Part shown: positions 45,239-52,816 of the stretch, piece by piece
Numbering within the stretch: position 1 is the first letter of the stretch
Layout of the letters: each line of letters begins with the position of its first letter
NCBI GenBank assembly: GCA_020632715.1
Contig: JACKFA010000004.1
Span: 868,001 to 932,000, forward strand
DNA from: Deltaproteobacteria bacterium
GTDB lineage: Bacteria; Myxococcota_A; UBA9042; PHBI01
Reading direction: 5' to 3'
Length of the DNA stretch: 64,000 bases
Notes under the pieces: generated by a model
What the model was told of the DNA's origin: nothing
Databases searched by the model: none
The model's input: only the letters and a program-made list of their open reading frames with translations
Made by a program: the position numbers and the translations under genes

Positions 45239-45460
45239 ATGAACATCATCGACGAGATCGTGGGCTTCTTCCAGCGGCTCCTGCGCCAGCAGGTGAACAC
45301 GGCGCAGTCGCGCGTGCACCAGAAGGTGCGGAGCGCGCAGGTCAAGGCGCAGTCGAAGGCCGCCAACGCCGTGAACAACTCGGTCAAGAACGCCACGAAC
45401 AAGGCGAAGACCGCGGCGACCAACCAGGTGCAGAAGAAGAAGGACGAGAAGAAGGGCTGA
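45239..45460 (+). CDS. Small basic helical protein (73 residues)
   Basis: After an amphipathic start (MNIIDEIVGFFQRLLRQQV) the protein is a long low-complexity helix rich in Lys, Ala, Gln and Asn (KAQSKAANAVNNSVKNATNK) ending in a Lys/Glu tail. It has no signal peptide. The N-terminal amphipathic helix could bind membrane, and the tail could bind nucleic acid or ribosomes. It has a ribosome site (GGAG, 6 nt) and its own promoter. Similar short proteins of unknown role occur in myxobacteria, to my memory. Confidence 0.6.
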   Translation: MNIIDEIVGFFQRLLRQQVNTAQSRVHQKVRSAQVKAQSKAANAVNNSVKNATNKAKTAATNQVQKKKDEKKG

Positions 45461-46000
45461 GGCTCTCCGCTCGCGGCCCCTCGCCGGTTCACGGCCTCCG
45501 GCCCTCCGACGTGGAGAGCCCGGAAGAGGCTCGCGCAGAGGCGCAGAGGGCGAAGGCGTCTTCCTGCGCCGACCCCAGCGCTTGCGACACCACGGCACCC
45601 TCCGTGCCTCCGTGCCTCCGTGGTGAAAAAGCGGATTAAGAACAGCGACTTGACCAGTCGTCCGCCGCCGCCTCCTCCTCCTCCTCCCTCCGTGTTCTCC
45701 GTGTCTCCGTGGTGAAAAACGGAGCCCGATCGGCACGTTGGCCAGTCGGCCGGCACGCTCTCGACCGCCCTTCTCCCCCTCCTCCTCCTCCTCCCTCCGT
45801 GCTCTCCGCGTCTCCGTGGTGAAAAAGCGGATTGAGAACAGCGACTTGGCCAGTCGTTCGGCCCGGTCTCCCTCCCGCCTCCTCCTCCTCCTCCCTCCGT
45901 GCTCTCCGTGTCTCCGTGGTGAAAAACGGAGCCCGATCAGCACGGTGGCCAATCGCGCGGCGCCGGGTCGTCCGTCCGCCCGGCGCGGAGTCGGGCGCCG
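45461..46000. other. Long non-coding stretch dominated by repeats
   Basis: Between the small Lys-rich gene and the rpsD terminator no coding region with plausible composition is seen. Around 45530-45556 lies a GC-AG run (CGCGCAGAGGCGCAGAGGGCG) of the kind seen in dispersed intergenic repeats; 45598-45955 is the A-B-A-B repeat; the last 45 bp are GC-rich and featureless. Confidence 0.6.
45598..45955. repeat. A-B-A-B tandem repeat with CTCCGTGTCTCCGTGGTGAAAA core
   Basis: Four copies share a pyrimidine tract (CCT)n followed by CTCCGTG, TCTCCGTG and GTGAAAAA, at about 45598, 45690, 45793 and 45893. Copies 1 and 3 continue into a type A tail (GCGGATT, AACAGCGACTTG); copies 2 and 4 continue into a type B tail (ACGGAGCCCGATC). 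The order A-B-A-B, with about 200 bp between like copies, shows that a two-unit block was duplicated. Confidence 0.85.
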
Positions 46001-46040
46001 GAAAATAGAAAACGCCGCGATCCCTCTCGGGACCGCGGCG
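46001..46040 (-). terminator. Intrinsic terminator of rpsD
   Basis: On the minus strand a 12 bp stem with one mismatch (arms 46029-46040 and 46013-46024, loop 46025-46028) is followed by TTTTCTATTTTC (46012-46001), a classical hairpin plus U-tract about 80 nt after the rpsD stop. Confidence 0.82.
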
Positions 46041-46120
46041 CCTTCGATTCGGTCGAGGCTCGGCAGGTCGTCGTGCCGGCGCACGCGGAGGCGGTGAGCC
46101 GCCTCCCGCGCGCCCGCCGA

Positions 46121-46738
46121 CTACATACGCTTCGAGTAGTACTCGACGACGAGCTGGATATCGAGCGGGAACGGCGCGGCGTCGCCCGCCGGGAGATCCC
46201 GCACCGTCACGTGGCGCTGATCCGGGCGGACGTCGATCCAGTCCGGCTTCAGCGGCGAGTGCGACGCGAGCGCCTCCTCGACGATGGCGAGCTTCGAGCT
46301 CTTCTCGCGCATCGTGATCTCGTCGCCCGCGCGGAGGCGGATCGACGCGATGTTGACGCGGTGGCCGTTCACCGAGAAGTGGCCGTGGTTCACGAGCTGC
46401 CGCGCCGCCGGGATCGTCGGCGCGAAGCCGGCCCGGAACACGACGTTGTCGAGACGGCGCTCGAGGAGCTCGACGAGCTTGTCGCCCGTCGCCGTCTTGC
46501 TACCACGGGCCTCCTTCACGAGGCGGCGGAGCTGACGCTCGCCGATGCCGTAGTTGAGGCGGAGCTTCTGCTTCTCCATCAGCTGGCGCGCGAAGTCCGA
46601 GAGCTTGCGCCGCGCGGCCTTGGGGCCGTGCTGACCCGGCGGGTACGGGCGCCGCTCGATCGACTTCTTGGAGAGCCCGGGGAGATCGACTCCCAGGCTG
46701 CGCATCTTCTTGAGCCTCGGTCCGGTGTAACGCGACAT
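46121..46738 (-). CDS. rpsD: 30S ribosomal protein S4
   Basis: A 205-residue S4 protein. MSRYTGPRLKKMRSLGVDLPGL opens the domain; the N-terminal zinc cysteines are absent (zinc-free type). The S4 RNA-binding domain runs from about 95 (RRLDNVVFRAGFAPTI, VNHGHFSVNGHRVNI), ending VVEYYSKRM. S4 nucleates 30S assembly on 16S rRNA and is often a translational autoregulator. The ATG at 46738 has AGGAAG 8 nt upstream. It stands alone here, between an intrinsic terminator and its own promoter, instead of in the usual alpha operon with rpsK, rpsM and rpoA. Confidence 0.97.
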   Translation of the reverse strand: MSRYTGPRLKKMRSLGVDLPGLSKKSIERRPYPPGQHGPKAARRKLSDFARQLMEKQKLRLNYGIGERQLRRLVKEARGSKTATGDKLVELLERRLDNVVFRAGFAPTIPAARQLVNHGHFSVNGHRVNIASIRLRAGDEITMREKSSKLAIVEEALASHSPLKPDWIDVRPDQRHVTVRDLPAGDAAPFPLDIQLVVEYYSKRM

Positions 46739-46777
46739 TGAACGCTCTTCCTGCCTTGTTTCCTTCGAGCGGCGGGT

Positions 46778-46806
46778 CTTATAGCGGGCGCCTCGACCCC
46801 TGTCGA
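46778..46806 (-). promoter_or_regulatory. Promoter of rpsD
   Basis: On the minus strand TCGACA (46806-46801), 17 bp and TATAAG (46783-46778) are both five of six matches to the housekeeping consensus, the best pair in the window. The leader is about 33 nt. Confidence 0.7.
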
Positions 46807-46952
46807 CCCAAATCGGGAGTGGCTTGAAGCCCCCGAAGCCGCGGCAACTTACATGCTTTCCCGCAAAACGAAAGCGAAGAGGCTCGTTTTCGGACACCAG
46901 TCCTCCGCCGCGCCCCCGGAGACACGCCCCAGAGGCGCCTCCGAGCCCGCTC

Positions 46953-49220
46953 TCACGGCGTCGTGAAGTCCACGCCGACCGAGACCTGCCGCCCCGGCTG
47001 GACCGTCACCGTCTTCGTCACGGATCGCCCACCCTGCGAGAACACGATCGTGTGACGCCCCGCCGACAGCCCGTCCACCGTGAACGGGGCGGTCCCGTGC
47101 GGCGCGCCGTCGACCGACACGTTCGCCCACGGCTTCGCCCAGATCCGCACGGAGCCCTTCCCGAGCGCCGCCTTCTCGAGCTCGATCCGCACGTTCTCTT
47201 CGGCCGACTTCAGCTCGACCGTCTGCTTCACCGTCTTGTAGCCGCCCGCCTTGATCGTCAGATCCACGCTCTGCCCGACCTCGAGCCCCGTCACCGCCCA
47301 TTGGCCCGGCTCCTTCTCCGCCGCCTCGCCCGCGCTCGCCTCGACCGCCGCGCTCGTCGGCGTCACGAACACCGACACCTCCGCCGCCTGCGTGAGCGCG
47401 ATGTCGATGAGCGGCGCGTCCTCCGACAGCGTCACCGTCTTCGTCACCGCCTCCCCGGACGCCGGCTGCACCCGGATCGCGATCTCCTGCCCCGCGACGC
47501 CCTTGAACGTCTGCGCGCCCGCCCCGAGCCGCTCCCCGTCGACGTAGACCACCGCGTCGTCGAGGCTCGGGCGGATCACCACCGCGAGCGGCAGCTTCTT
47601 CGCGACCATCGTGATCGTCACGACCTTCGTCTTCTCGTCGACCGCGACGACCTCCTCGTAGGGCTCGTAGTCCGACGCCTCCGCCGTGATCCGCGCGTTC
47701 CCCCCGAGCGGCACCTCCGCCGCCCGCGTCAGATCCCCGTCGATCTTCACCTTCGCGTCCCGCGGCTCCACGATCACCGAGAGCGAGGCCATCTCCTTCG
47801 CCGGCGCCGTCGTCGCGCCGCCCGCGCCCGCCCCCGTCTCGCCCGGCGTCGCGGCCGTCTCGCCCGTCGCGACCGTCTCGCCGCCGCCGCCGCCGCCGCC
47901 GCCCTTGCTGTCGCCGCCCTGCAGCGCGAGGACCACGGCCACCGCGCCCCCTCCGAGCAGGAGGAGCACGAGGAGCCCGATCCAGAGCCCCTTCTTCGAT
48001 CCACCGCCGCTCCGCGCCGCCGCCGTCGCCGTCCGCGTCGCGCCGCCCCGCTGCGGCGGGCGCCGCTCGCGCACCGCCGGCATCGCCTGCGTCTGCGTCT
48101 CCGTGATCTGCGGCATCACCGCCGTGCCGCCCGGGATCGGCCCCGCGTCGAGCCGCGTCCGCTCCTCGCTCAGCGGCCCGTCGATGTTCGTCCCGGCCGC
48201 CGGCATCATCGCCGTCGACTCCGACGCGTTGCTCGCCGCGCGCCCCATCATGTCCACGCGCTCGGCGTCGTTGTCCTTCTCGGCCTGGTCGATCTCCCCC
48301 TTGAAGAGCCGATGCATCAGCGGCTTCAGCTTCTCCTTCTCGAGATCGATGACGTTCGAGTAGTACCAGCGCGTGAGCTCGCGCGTGAACGCCTCGACCG
48401 TCGGGTAGCGCTCGTCGCGGTCCTTCGCGAGGCACTTCAGCACGATGGGGTCGAGGTCCACCGGGATCGCCGGGTTCACCGACGACGGCGGCGGCGCCGG
48501 CGTCTTCAGCACGTTGGTCAGCGTCTCGAAGTCGCTCTCCGCGAGGAAGAGGCGCCGCCCCGTCAGCATCTCCCAGAGCATGATGCCGAGCGCGAACAGG
48601 TCGCTCCGCCCGTCGAGGGGCTTGCCGCGCGCCTGCTCCGGGCTCATGTAGGCGACCTTGCCCTTCACCGCGCCCGCCATGGTCTTCGTGCTGCGCTGCG
48701 CCGCCTTGGCGATGCCGAAGTCCATGAGCTTCACTTCGCCGTTGAAGCCCACCATCACGTTCGACGGCGAGATGTCGCGGTGAACGATGTTCAGGGGCTT
48801 CCCGCGATAGTCCTTCGTGTGCGCGTAGCTGAGCCCCTTGCCGGTCTCCATCAGGATCCACACGCACTGCGCGACCGACAGCGTCTCCCCGTTGGCGATG
48901 GCCCGCTCGAGGACGTCCTTCAGGTCCTGCCCCTCGATGTACTCCATCGCGATGTAGTAGGTGCCATCCGCGATGTCGAAGTCGAAGATTTGAACGATGT
49001 TCGGGTGTTGCAGCTTCGCGGTGATGGAGGCTTCGTCGATGAACATCTTCACGAAGGACTCATCCTCCGTGAAGTGCGGCAGGATCCGCTTGATCACGAG
49101 GTCCTTCTCGAACCCCTCCGCGCCGGCCTGCTTGGCCTTGAAGATCTCGGCCATCCCCCCCATGGCGATCTTGCGCATGAGGATGTACTTGCCGAAATGC
49201 TGCGGGAGAACCTTGGACAT
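46953..49220 (-). CDS. Ser/Thr protein kinase with TM helix and PEGA repeats
   Basis: A 755-residue membrane kinase. Kinase domain about 8-280: glycine loop KIAMGGMAEIF, HRDISPSN (H147-D149), LMDFG and GKVAYMSPEQARG, the myxobacterial subtype. After a linker with many Thr/Met residues (about 290-415) comes one TM helix (GLWIGLLVLLLLGGG) and a Gly-rich stretch of eight or nine Gly. The exported part has at least three PEGA-type repeats (VEPRDAKVKIDGD, IRPSLDDAVVYVDGERLG and IWAKPWANVSVDGAPHG). The start at 49220 has GGAGG about 11 nt upstream. It may read envelope state. It lies upstream of rpsD on the same strand, but rpsD has its own promoter. Confidence 0.9.
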   Translation of the reverse strand: MSKVLPQHFGKYILMRKIAMGGMAEIFKAKQAGAEGFEKDLVIKRILPHFTEDESFVKMFIDEASITAKLQHPNIVQIFDFDIADGTYYIAMEYIEGQDLKDVLERAIANGETLSVAQCVWILMETGKGLSYAHTKDYRGKPLNIVHRDISPSNVMVGFNGEVKLMDFGIAKAAQRSTKTMAGAVKGKVAYMSPEQARGKPLDGRSDLFALGIMLWEMLTGRRLFLAESDFETLTNVLKTPAPPPSSVNPAIPVDLDPIVLKCLAKDRDERYPTVEAFTRELTRWYYSNVIDLEKEKLKPLMHRLFKGEIDQAEKDNDAERVDMMGRAASNASESTAMMPAAGTNIDGPLSEERTRLDAGPIPGGTAVMPQITETQTQAMPAVRERRPPQRGGATRTATAAARSGGGSKKGLWIGLLVLLLLGGGAVAVVLALQGGDSKGGGGGGGGETVATGETAATPGETGAGAGGATTAPAKEMASLSVIVEPRDAKVKIDGDLTRAAEVPLGGNARITAEASDYEPYEEVVAVDEKTKVVTITMVAKKLPLAVVIRPSLDDAVVYVDGERLGAGAQTFKGVAGQEIAIRVQPASGEAVTKTVTLSEDAPLIDIALTQAAEVSVFVTPTSAAVEASAGEAAEKEPGQWAVTGLEVGQSVDLTIKAGGYKTVKQTVELKSAEENVRIELEKAALGKGSVRIWAKPWANVSVDGAPHGTAPFTVDGLSAGRHTIVFSQGGRSVTKTVTVQPGRQVSVGVDFTTP

Positions 49221-49350
49221 CGCGCCGCCAACCTCCAGCCGCCCGGGGGCTCGACTCACCGGCGCGGTTCGACGACCGTGCCCCGCCAGCGACTCGCCAG
49301 GGAGCGCGCCGGTCGACCAGCCGACGCCTCACCCCGCGCGCACCGCGTGC

Positions 49351-49371
49351 GGACCAGAGTCATTGTGGTCC
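49351..49371. promoter_or_regulatory. Inverted repeat upstream of the kinase gene
   Basis: GGACCA-N9-TGGTCC is a 6+6 bp inverted repeat, 131 bp before the kinase start in a 234 bp gap between two minus-strand genes. Possible operator; nothing else is recognised there. Confidence 0.25.
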
Positions 49372-49454
49372 GGTTTATCACGCGCCCGCGGCCGTGACCA
49401 GCCAGACCGGCACCCCGCGCGGTTCGGCGGCGCCGCCCTCCGCGCCGCCCACGT

Positions 49455-50333
49455 TCACTCCGCCGGCACCTCGTCGCTCACCCCGGCGTGCCGCCGGATG
49501 ACCCCGAGCACGGTCGGCTTCAGCACGTGATAGCCGGGCACCTCGGCGTAGCGCACGTCCGTCGCGAAGCGCACGTCCCCCTCGACGACCGTCACCACGC
49601 ACGCGCTCCCCGCGACCCGCAGCGCGGCGCTCGTCTCGAGGTTCACCGTGAAGGCGAGGCGCCCCTCGTGGCTCACCGGGAACGCGAAGAGCACGGCGGG
49701 ATCGGTCTCGACGGCGAGCGACTCCACCGCGAGCACGTGCAGGTCGCCCACCTTGAACTGGTCGAGCACGTACGAGCGCACGGCGCGCACGGCCGGGTCC
49801 GCGCTCGTGAGCCACACCTGCTTCAGCCGCTGGTGCGTGATGTCGGCCGTCCCGTAGTAGCCGAGCGCGAGCAGGCACTGCAGCACCTTGCGGAGCGTCC
49901 CGAAGTCGTCGGGGCGGAGCTCGAGCGCCGCCTTCCACTGCTCGAGCGCGGCCTCGCGGTCGCCGTGCTGGAAGAAGAGCTGCCCCGCGTCGAAGCGCGC
50001 GTCGAAGAAGGTCGGGTCGAGGAAGACCGCGTTCAGCACCTTCGAGAGCGCCTCGCTCGGGCGCCCGAGGAGCCAGAGCGCGACCCCCTCCCAGTAGTGC
50101 GAGGCCGCGTGCTCCGCGTCGTGCCCGAGCGCCACGCGGAACGCGCCGAGCGCGAGCTGGTGCTGCCCCATCAGCAGGAGCACCCGCCCCGAGGCGTAGT
50201 GCGCGCGCGCGTGGTCGGGGCGCGCCTGGGTCAGCCGATCGAGCGCGATGAGGGCGGTCGCCAGGGCCGCCGGCTCGTTCCGCCGGGCGAGCGCCATGTC
50301 GAGCAGATCGATGGCCAGGTCCTTCTTCTTCAT
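49455..50333 (-). CDS. TPR-repeat protein
   Basis: A 292-residue soluble protein with at least three tetratricopeptide repeats in the first 150 residues (ARAHYASGRVLLLMGQHQLA, ASHYWEGVALWLLGRPSEAL, FDARFDAGQLFFQHGDREAA). The C-terminal half (LAVESLAVETDPAVLFAFPV) is strand-rich and unassigned. TPRs bind partner proteins. The ATG overlaps the manA stop (ATGA, 50330-50333), so it is coupled to that gene. There is no signal peptide. Confidence 0.82.
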   Translation of the reverse strand: MKKKDLAIDLLDMALARRNEPAALATALIALDRLTQARPDHARAHYASGRVLLLMGQHQLALGAFRVALGHDAEHAASHYWEGVALWLLGRPSEALSKVLNAVFLDPTFFDARFDAGQLFFQHGDREAALEQWKAALELRPDDFGTLRKVLQCLLALGYYGTADITHQRLKQVWLTSADPAVRAVRSYVLDQFKVGDLHVLAVESLAVETDPAVLFAFPVSHEGRLAFTVNLETSAALRVAGSACVVTVVEGDVRFATDVRYAEVPGYHVLKPTVLGVIRRHAGVSDEVPAE

Positions 50334-51346
50334 CCCTGGCACCTGCAGACGATGACCTCGGCGCTGTCGAGTTCCACCGCGAGGTTACCAGGGGCGGCCG
50401 CGAGCGCAAGCGTCTCCCCGGAGCGCGCCGCGACCCTCTCACCGCCGCCCGCGGCCCCGACGCGCGCCGACCCGCCGACGACCACGAAGGCGCCGAGACC
50501 CTCGCCCCCCGGGAGCGTGAGGTGCCCGCTCCCGGCGAGGCGCTCGACCCGCATCGGCCCGAGCTGGTTCACGAGCTGGCGCGTCGCGTCGCCCGCGCGC
50601 GCGACCTCGCGCAGCGCGAGCCGCCGCGAGGCCGCGAAGGCCGCCCCGCGCGGGCCGTCGAAGCGGGTCACGGCCAGCGAGTGCGCGGTGTGCAGCGCGC
50701 GCGGCTCCCCGCCGGGATCGCGGCGCCCCGCGGCGTCGTAGCGGCGGTTCCAGTCCCAGAAGCGGTAGGTGACGCCGGACGTCCCGGGCGCCACGAGCTG
50801 CGGCTCGACGAGCGTCACGCCGCGCCCGACGGCGTGCACCGTGCCAGGGCCGATCTCGTAGGCGTCGCCGGGGCGCACCGGCACGAACGAGAGCATCGGG
50901 CGCAGATCGTCGCCGGCCGCGAGCGCCGCCGTGAGCGCCTCGCGCGAGACCCCCTCGGCGAGGCCGAGGTAGATCCCCGCGCCCTCGTCGGCGTGCAGCA
51001 CGTACCACATCTCGGGCTTGCCGGACTCGCCGGGGCCGAGCCCCGCGTAGTCGTCGGGCGGGTGGACCTGCACGGAGAGGTCGTCCGCCGCGTCGAGGAG
51101 CTTCACGAGCATGCGCGTCGCGCGCGCCTCGGGCAGCGCGTCCGTGAGCAGCACCCCGGTCCCCGCGACGCGGCTCGGGAACGCCGGATCGACCGAGAGC
51201 TCCCACGACTCGCCGACCACCGGGAACGCCGCCTTCTCCGGCGCGAGCGCGAGCCCGGCCTTCACGACGTCGACGATGCGCCGCCCGCCCCAGGGCGTGC
51301 GCGTCGCCGGGGTGAAGTTGTCGGGCTCGAGTCGCAGGGGAGTCAT
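50330..51346 (-). CDS. manA: Mannose-6-phosphate isomerase, class I
   Basis: A 338-residue cupin isomerase interconverting fructose-6-P and mannose-6-P for GDP-mannose and glycan synthesis. The zinc site is visible as QVHPPD (Q93, H95), E112 in GKPEMWYVL and H171 in GTVHAVG. The RRYD segment near 215 belongs to the active site. It is at the short end of the type I family. A TAGGCT -10-like element ends 9 nt before the ATG, so a very short leader is likely. It is divergent from the DUF1361 gene (132 bp). Confidence 0.9.
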   Translation of the reverse strand: MTPLRLEPDNFTPATRTPWGGRRIVDVVKAGLALAPEKAAFPVVGESWELSVDPAFPSRVAGTGVLLTDALPEARATRMLVKLLDAADDLSVQVHPPDDYAGLGPGESGKPEMWYVLHADEGAGIYLGLAEGVSREALTAALAAGDDLRPMLSFVPVRPGDAYEIGPGTVHAVGRGVTLVEPQLVAPGTSGVTYRFWDWNRRYDAAGRRDPGGEPRALHTAHSLAVTRFDGPRGAAFAASRRLALREVARAGDATRQLVNQLGPMRVERLAGSGHLTLPGGEGLGAFVVVGGSARVGAAGGGERVAARSGETLALAAAPGNLAVELDSAEVIVCRCQG

Positions 51347-51478
51347 CGAGAGCGGAGCCTAGCTCAGAGTCCCGGAATTGCCACCGCCTCTCGCGAGCGG
51401 CCCGCGTCCCAGAAGGAATCCGCCGACGCGATTAACGATTGCCACGCGGGCCGCCTTTGGCCTTTTCTTCGGGCGCCG

Positions 51479-52213
51479 ATGAACGACACCCGCCACGAGC
51501 CTCGCCCGCACCTCGTCCGCCGCCTCTGGCGCTCGCCGGTCGCGCGCGCGCTCGTCGTGGTCGCGGCGCTGTCGGCGTTCGCGCTCGTGCTCATCGCGTC
51601 GCGCGCCGCCTACACGGGGCGGAAGAGCTACGCTTTCCTCGTCTGGAACCTCTTCCTCGCGTGGGTGCCGGTCGCCTTCGCCGTCGGTGCCGCGGTCGTC
51701 GCGCGGCGAGCCGGCCACAGGAAGCGCGGGCGCCTCGTCGTCGCGGCGCTCGTCGCCTGCTGGCTCGCCTTCTTCCCGAACGGCCCCTACATCCTCACCG
51801 ACCTCATGCACCTCCGCACGACGTTCGGCGGGCCGCTCTGGCTCGACCTGCTGATGGTGCTGACGACCGCCATCTCGGCGCTGCTCGTGAGCCTCCTCTC
51901 GCTGCGGATCGTGCACGGCGTCGCCGACGGGATCACCGGGCGGCGCTGGCCCGGCTGGGTCATCGCCGTCGGCTCGTGCTTCGCGGGCGGCTTCGGCGTG
52001 TACCTCGGGCGCTTCCTGCGCTGGAACAGCTGGGACCTCGTCGTGCGCCCCGGCGACGTCCTCGGCGACGCCGTCGACAGCATCACCGGCGCGCGCGGCG
52101 TCGGCTTCTCCATCGGCTTCGGCGCCCTCGTCCTCGGCGTCTACGGCGTGCTCGTCGCGCTCGGGAGCGGCCCGCGCCCGGAGCCGCCGGCGAGCGCCCC
52201 GACGGCGTCGTGA
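51479..52213 (+). CDS. DUF1361 integral membrane protein
   Basis: A 244-residue membrane protein with about six helices. The family hallmarks are FLVWNLFLAWVPV, WLAFFPNGPYILTDLMHL and the following LWLDLLMV block. DUF1361 proteins have no known function. The ATG is the first in frame after a region without a clear ribosome site. Its stop overlaps the next GTG (GTGA, 52210-52213), coupling it to a uridine-kinase-like protein. Confidence 0.85.
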   Translation: MNDTRHEPRPHLVRRLWRSPVARALVVVAALSAFALVLIASRAAYTGRKSYAFLVWNLFLAWVPVAFAVGAAVVARRAGHRKRGRLVVAALVACWLAFFPNGPYILTDLMHLRTTFGGPLWLDLLMVLTTAISALLVSLLSLRIVHGVADGITGRRWPGWVIAVGSCFAGGFGVYLGRFLRWNSWDLVVRPGDVLGDAVDSITGARGVGFSIGFGALVLGVYGVLVALGSGPRPEPPASAPTAS

Positions 52214-52809
52214 GCCCGCCGCGGGTCGTCGCGGCCGCCGACCTCGAGACGCTGGTCGCGCTGATCAGCGACAGCGTCGGCGCGCTCTCGCGGCCCTGCG
52301 TCGTCGCCCTCGACGGCCGGAGCGGCGCGGGCAAGTCGACCCTCGCGGCGCGCCTCGCGGCCGGCCTCGGCGGCGTCGTGCTCGACGGCGACGGCTTCTT
52401 CGCCGGCGGCGTCACCGTCCGGAGCGACTCGCCCGAGGACCGCGCCCTCGACTGCGTCGACTGGCGCCGCCAGCGCGACGTGCTCGCCACGCTCCGGGCG
52501 GGGCGCGTCGCGCGCTACCACGCCTTCGACTGGGAGGCCTTCGACGGCCGCCTCGAGGCGACGCCGACGGCGGTCGAGCCGGCGCAGATCATCGTCTTCG
52601 AGGGTGTCTACAGCGCGCGCCCCGAGCTCCACGACCTCGTCGACCTCCGCCTCCTCCTGCGCGTCGACGACGCCACGCGCGCCGCGCGCCTCCTCGCCCG
52701 CGAGGGCGCGATCGGCCCGTGGGAGCGCCAGTGGCACGAGGCCGAGGACCACTACTTCGGCGCGACCATGCCCGTGGCGGCGTTCGACGCCATCGTCGAC
52801 GGCGCGTGA
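52210..52809 (+). CDS. Uridine-kinase-like P-loop NTPase
   Basis: A 199-residue P-loop kinase. Walker A is DGRSGAGKST (K42), the acceptor strand LDGDGFFAGG follows, YHAFDWEAFDG lies mid-protein, and VFEGVYSARPEL is the Walker B/lid region seen in uridine kinase, phosphoribulokinase and pantothenate kinase relatives. The substrate is not certain. GTG 52210 overlaps the preceding TGA. Cytoplasmic. Confidence 0.82.
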   Translation: MSPPRVVAAADLETLVALISDSVGALSRPCVVALDGRSGAGKSTLAARLAAGLGGVVLDGDGFFAGGVTVRSDSPEDRALDCVDWRRQRDVLATLRAGRVARYHAFDWEAFDGRLEATPTAVEPAQIIVFEGVYSARPELHDLVDLRLLLRVDDATRAARLLAREGAIGPWERQWHEAEDHYFGATMPVAAFDAIVDGA

Positions 52810-52816
52810 ACGGTGT

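Noticed and set aside
47870..47905. A GCC-type microsatellite as a phase-variation switch
   Set aside because: It encodes the Gly run after the TM helix in whole codons; length changes would alter Gly number but not frame.
49261..49454. A gene between the kinase and the TPR gene
   Set aside because: No frame has a start with a ribosome site and plausible composition; it reads as an intergenic region with one inverted repeat.
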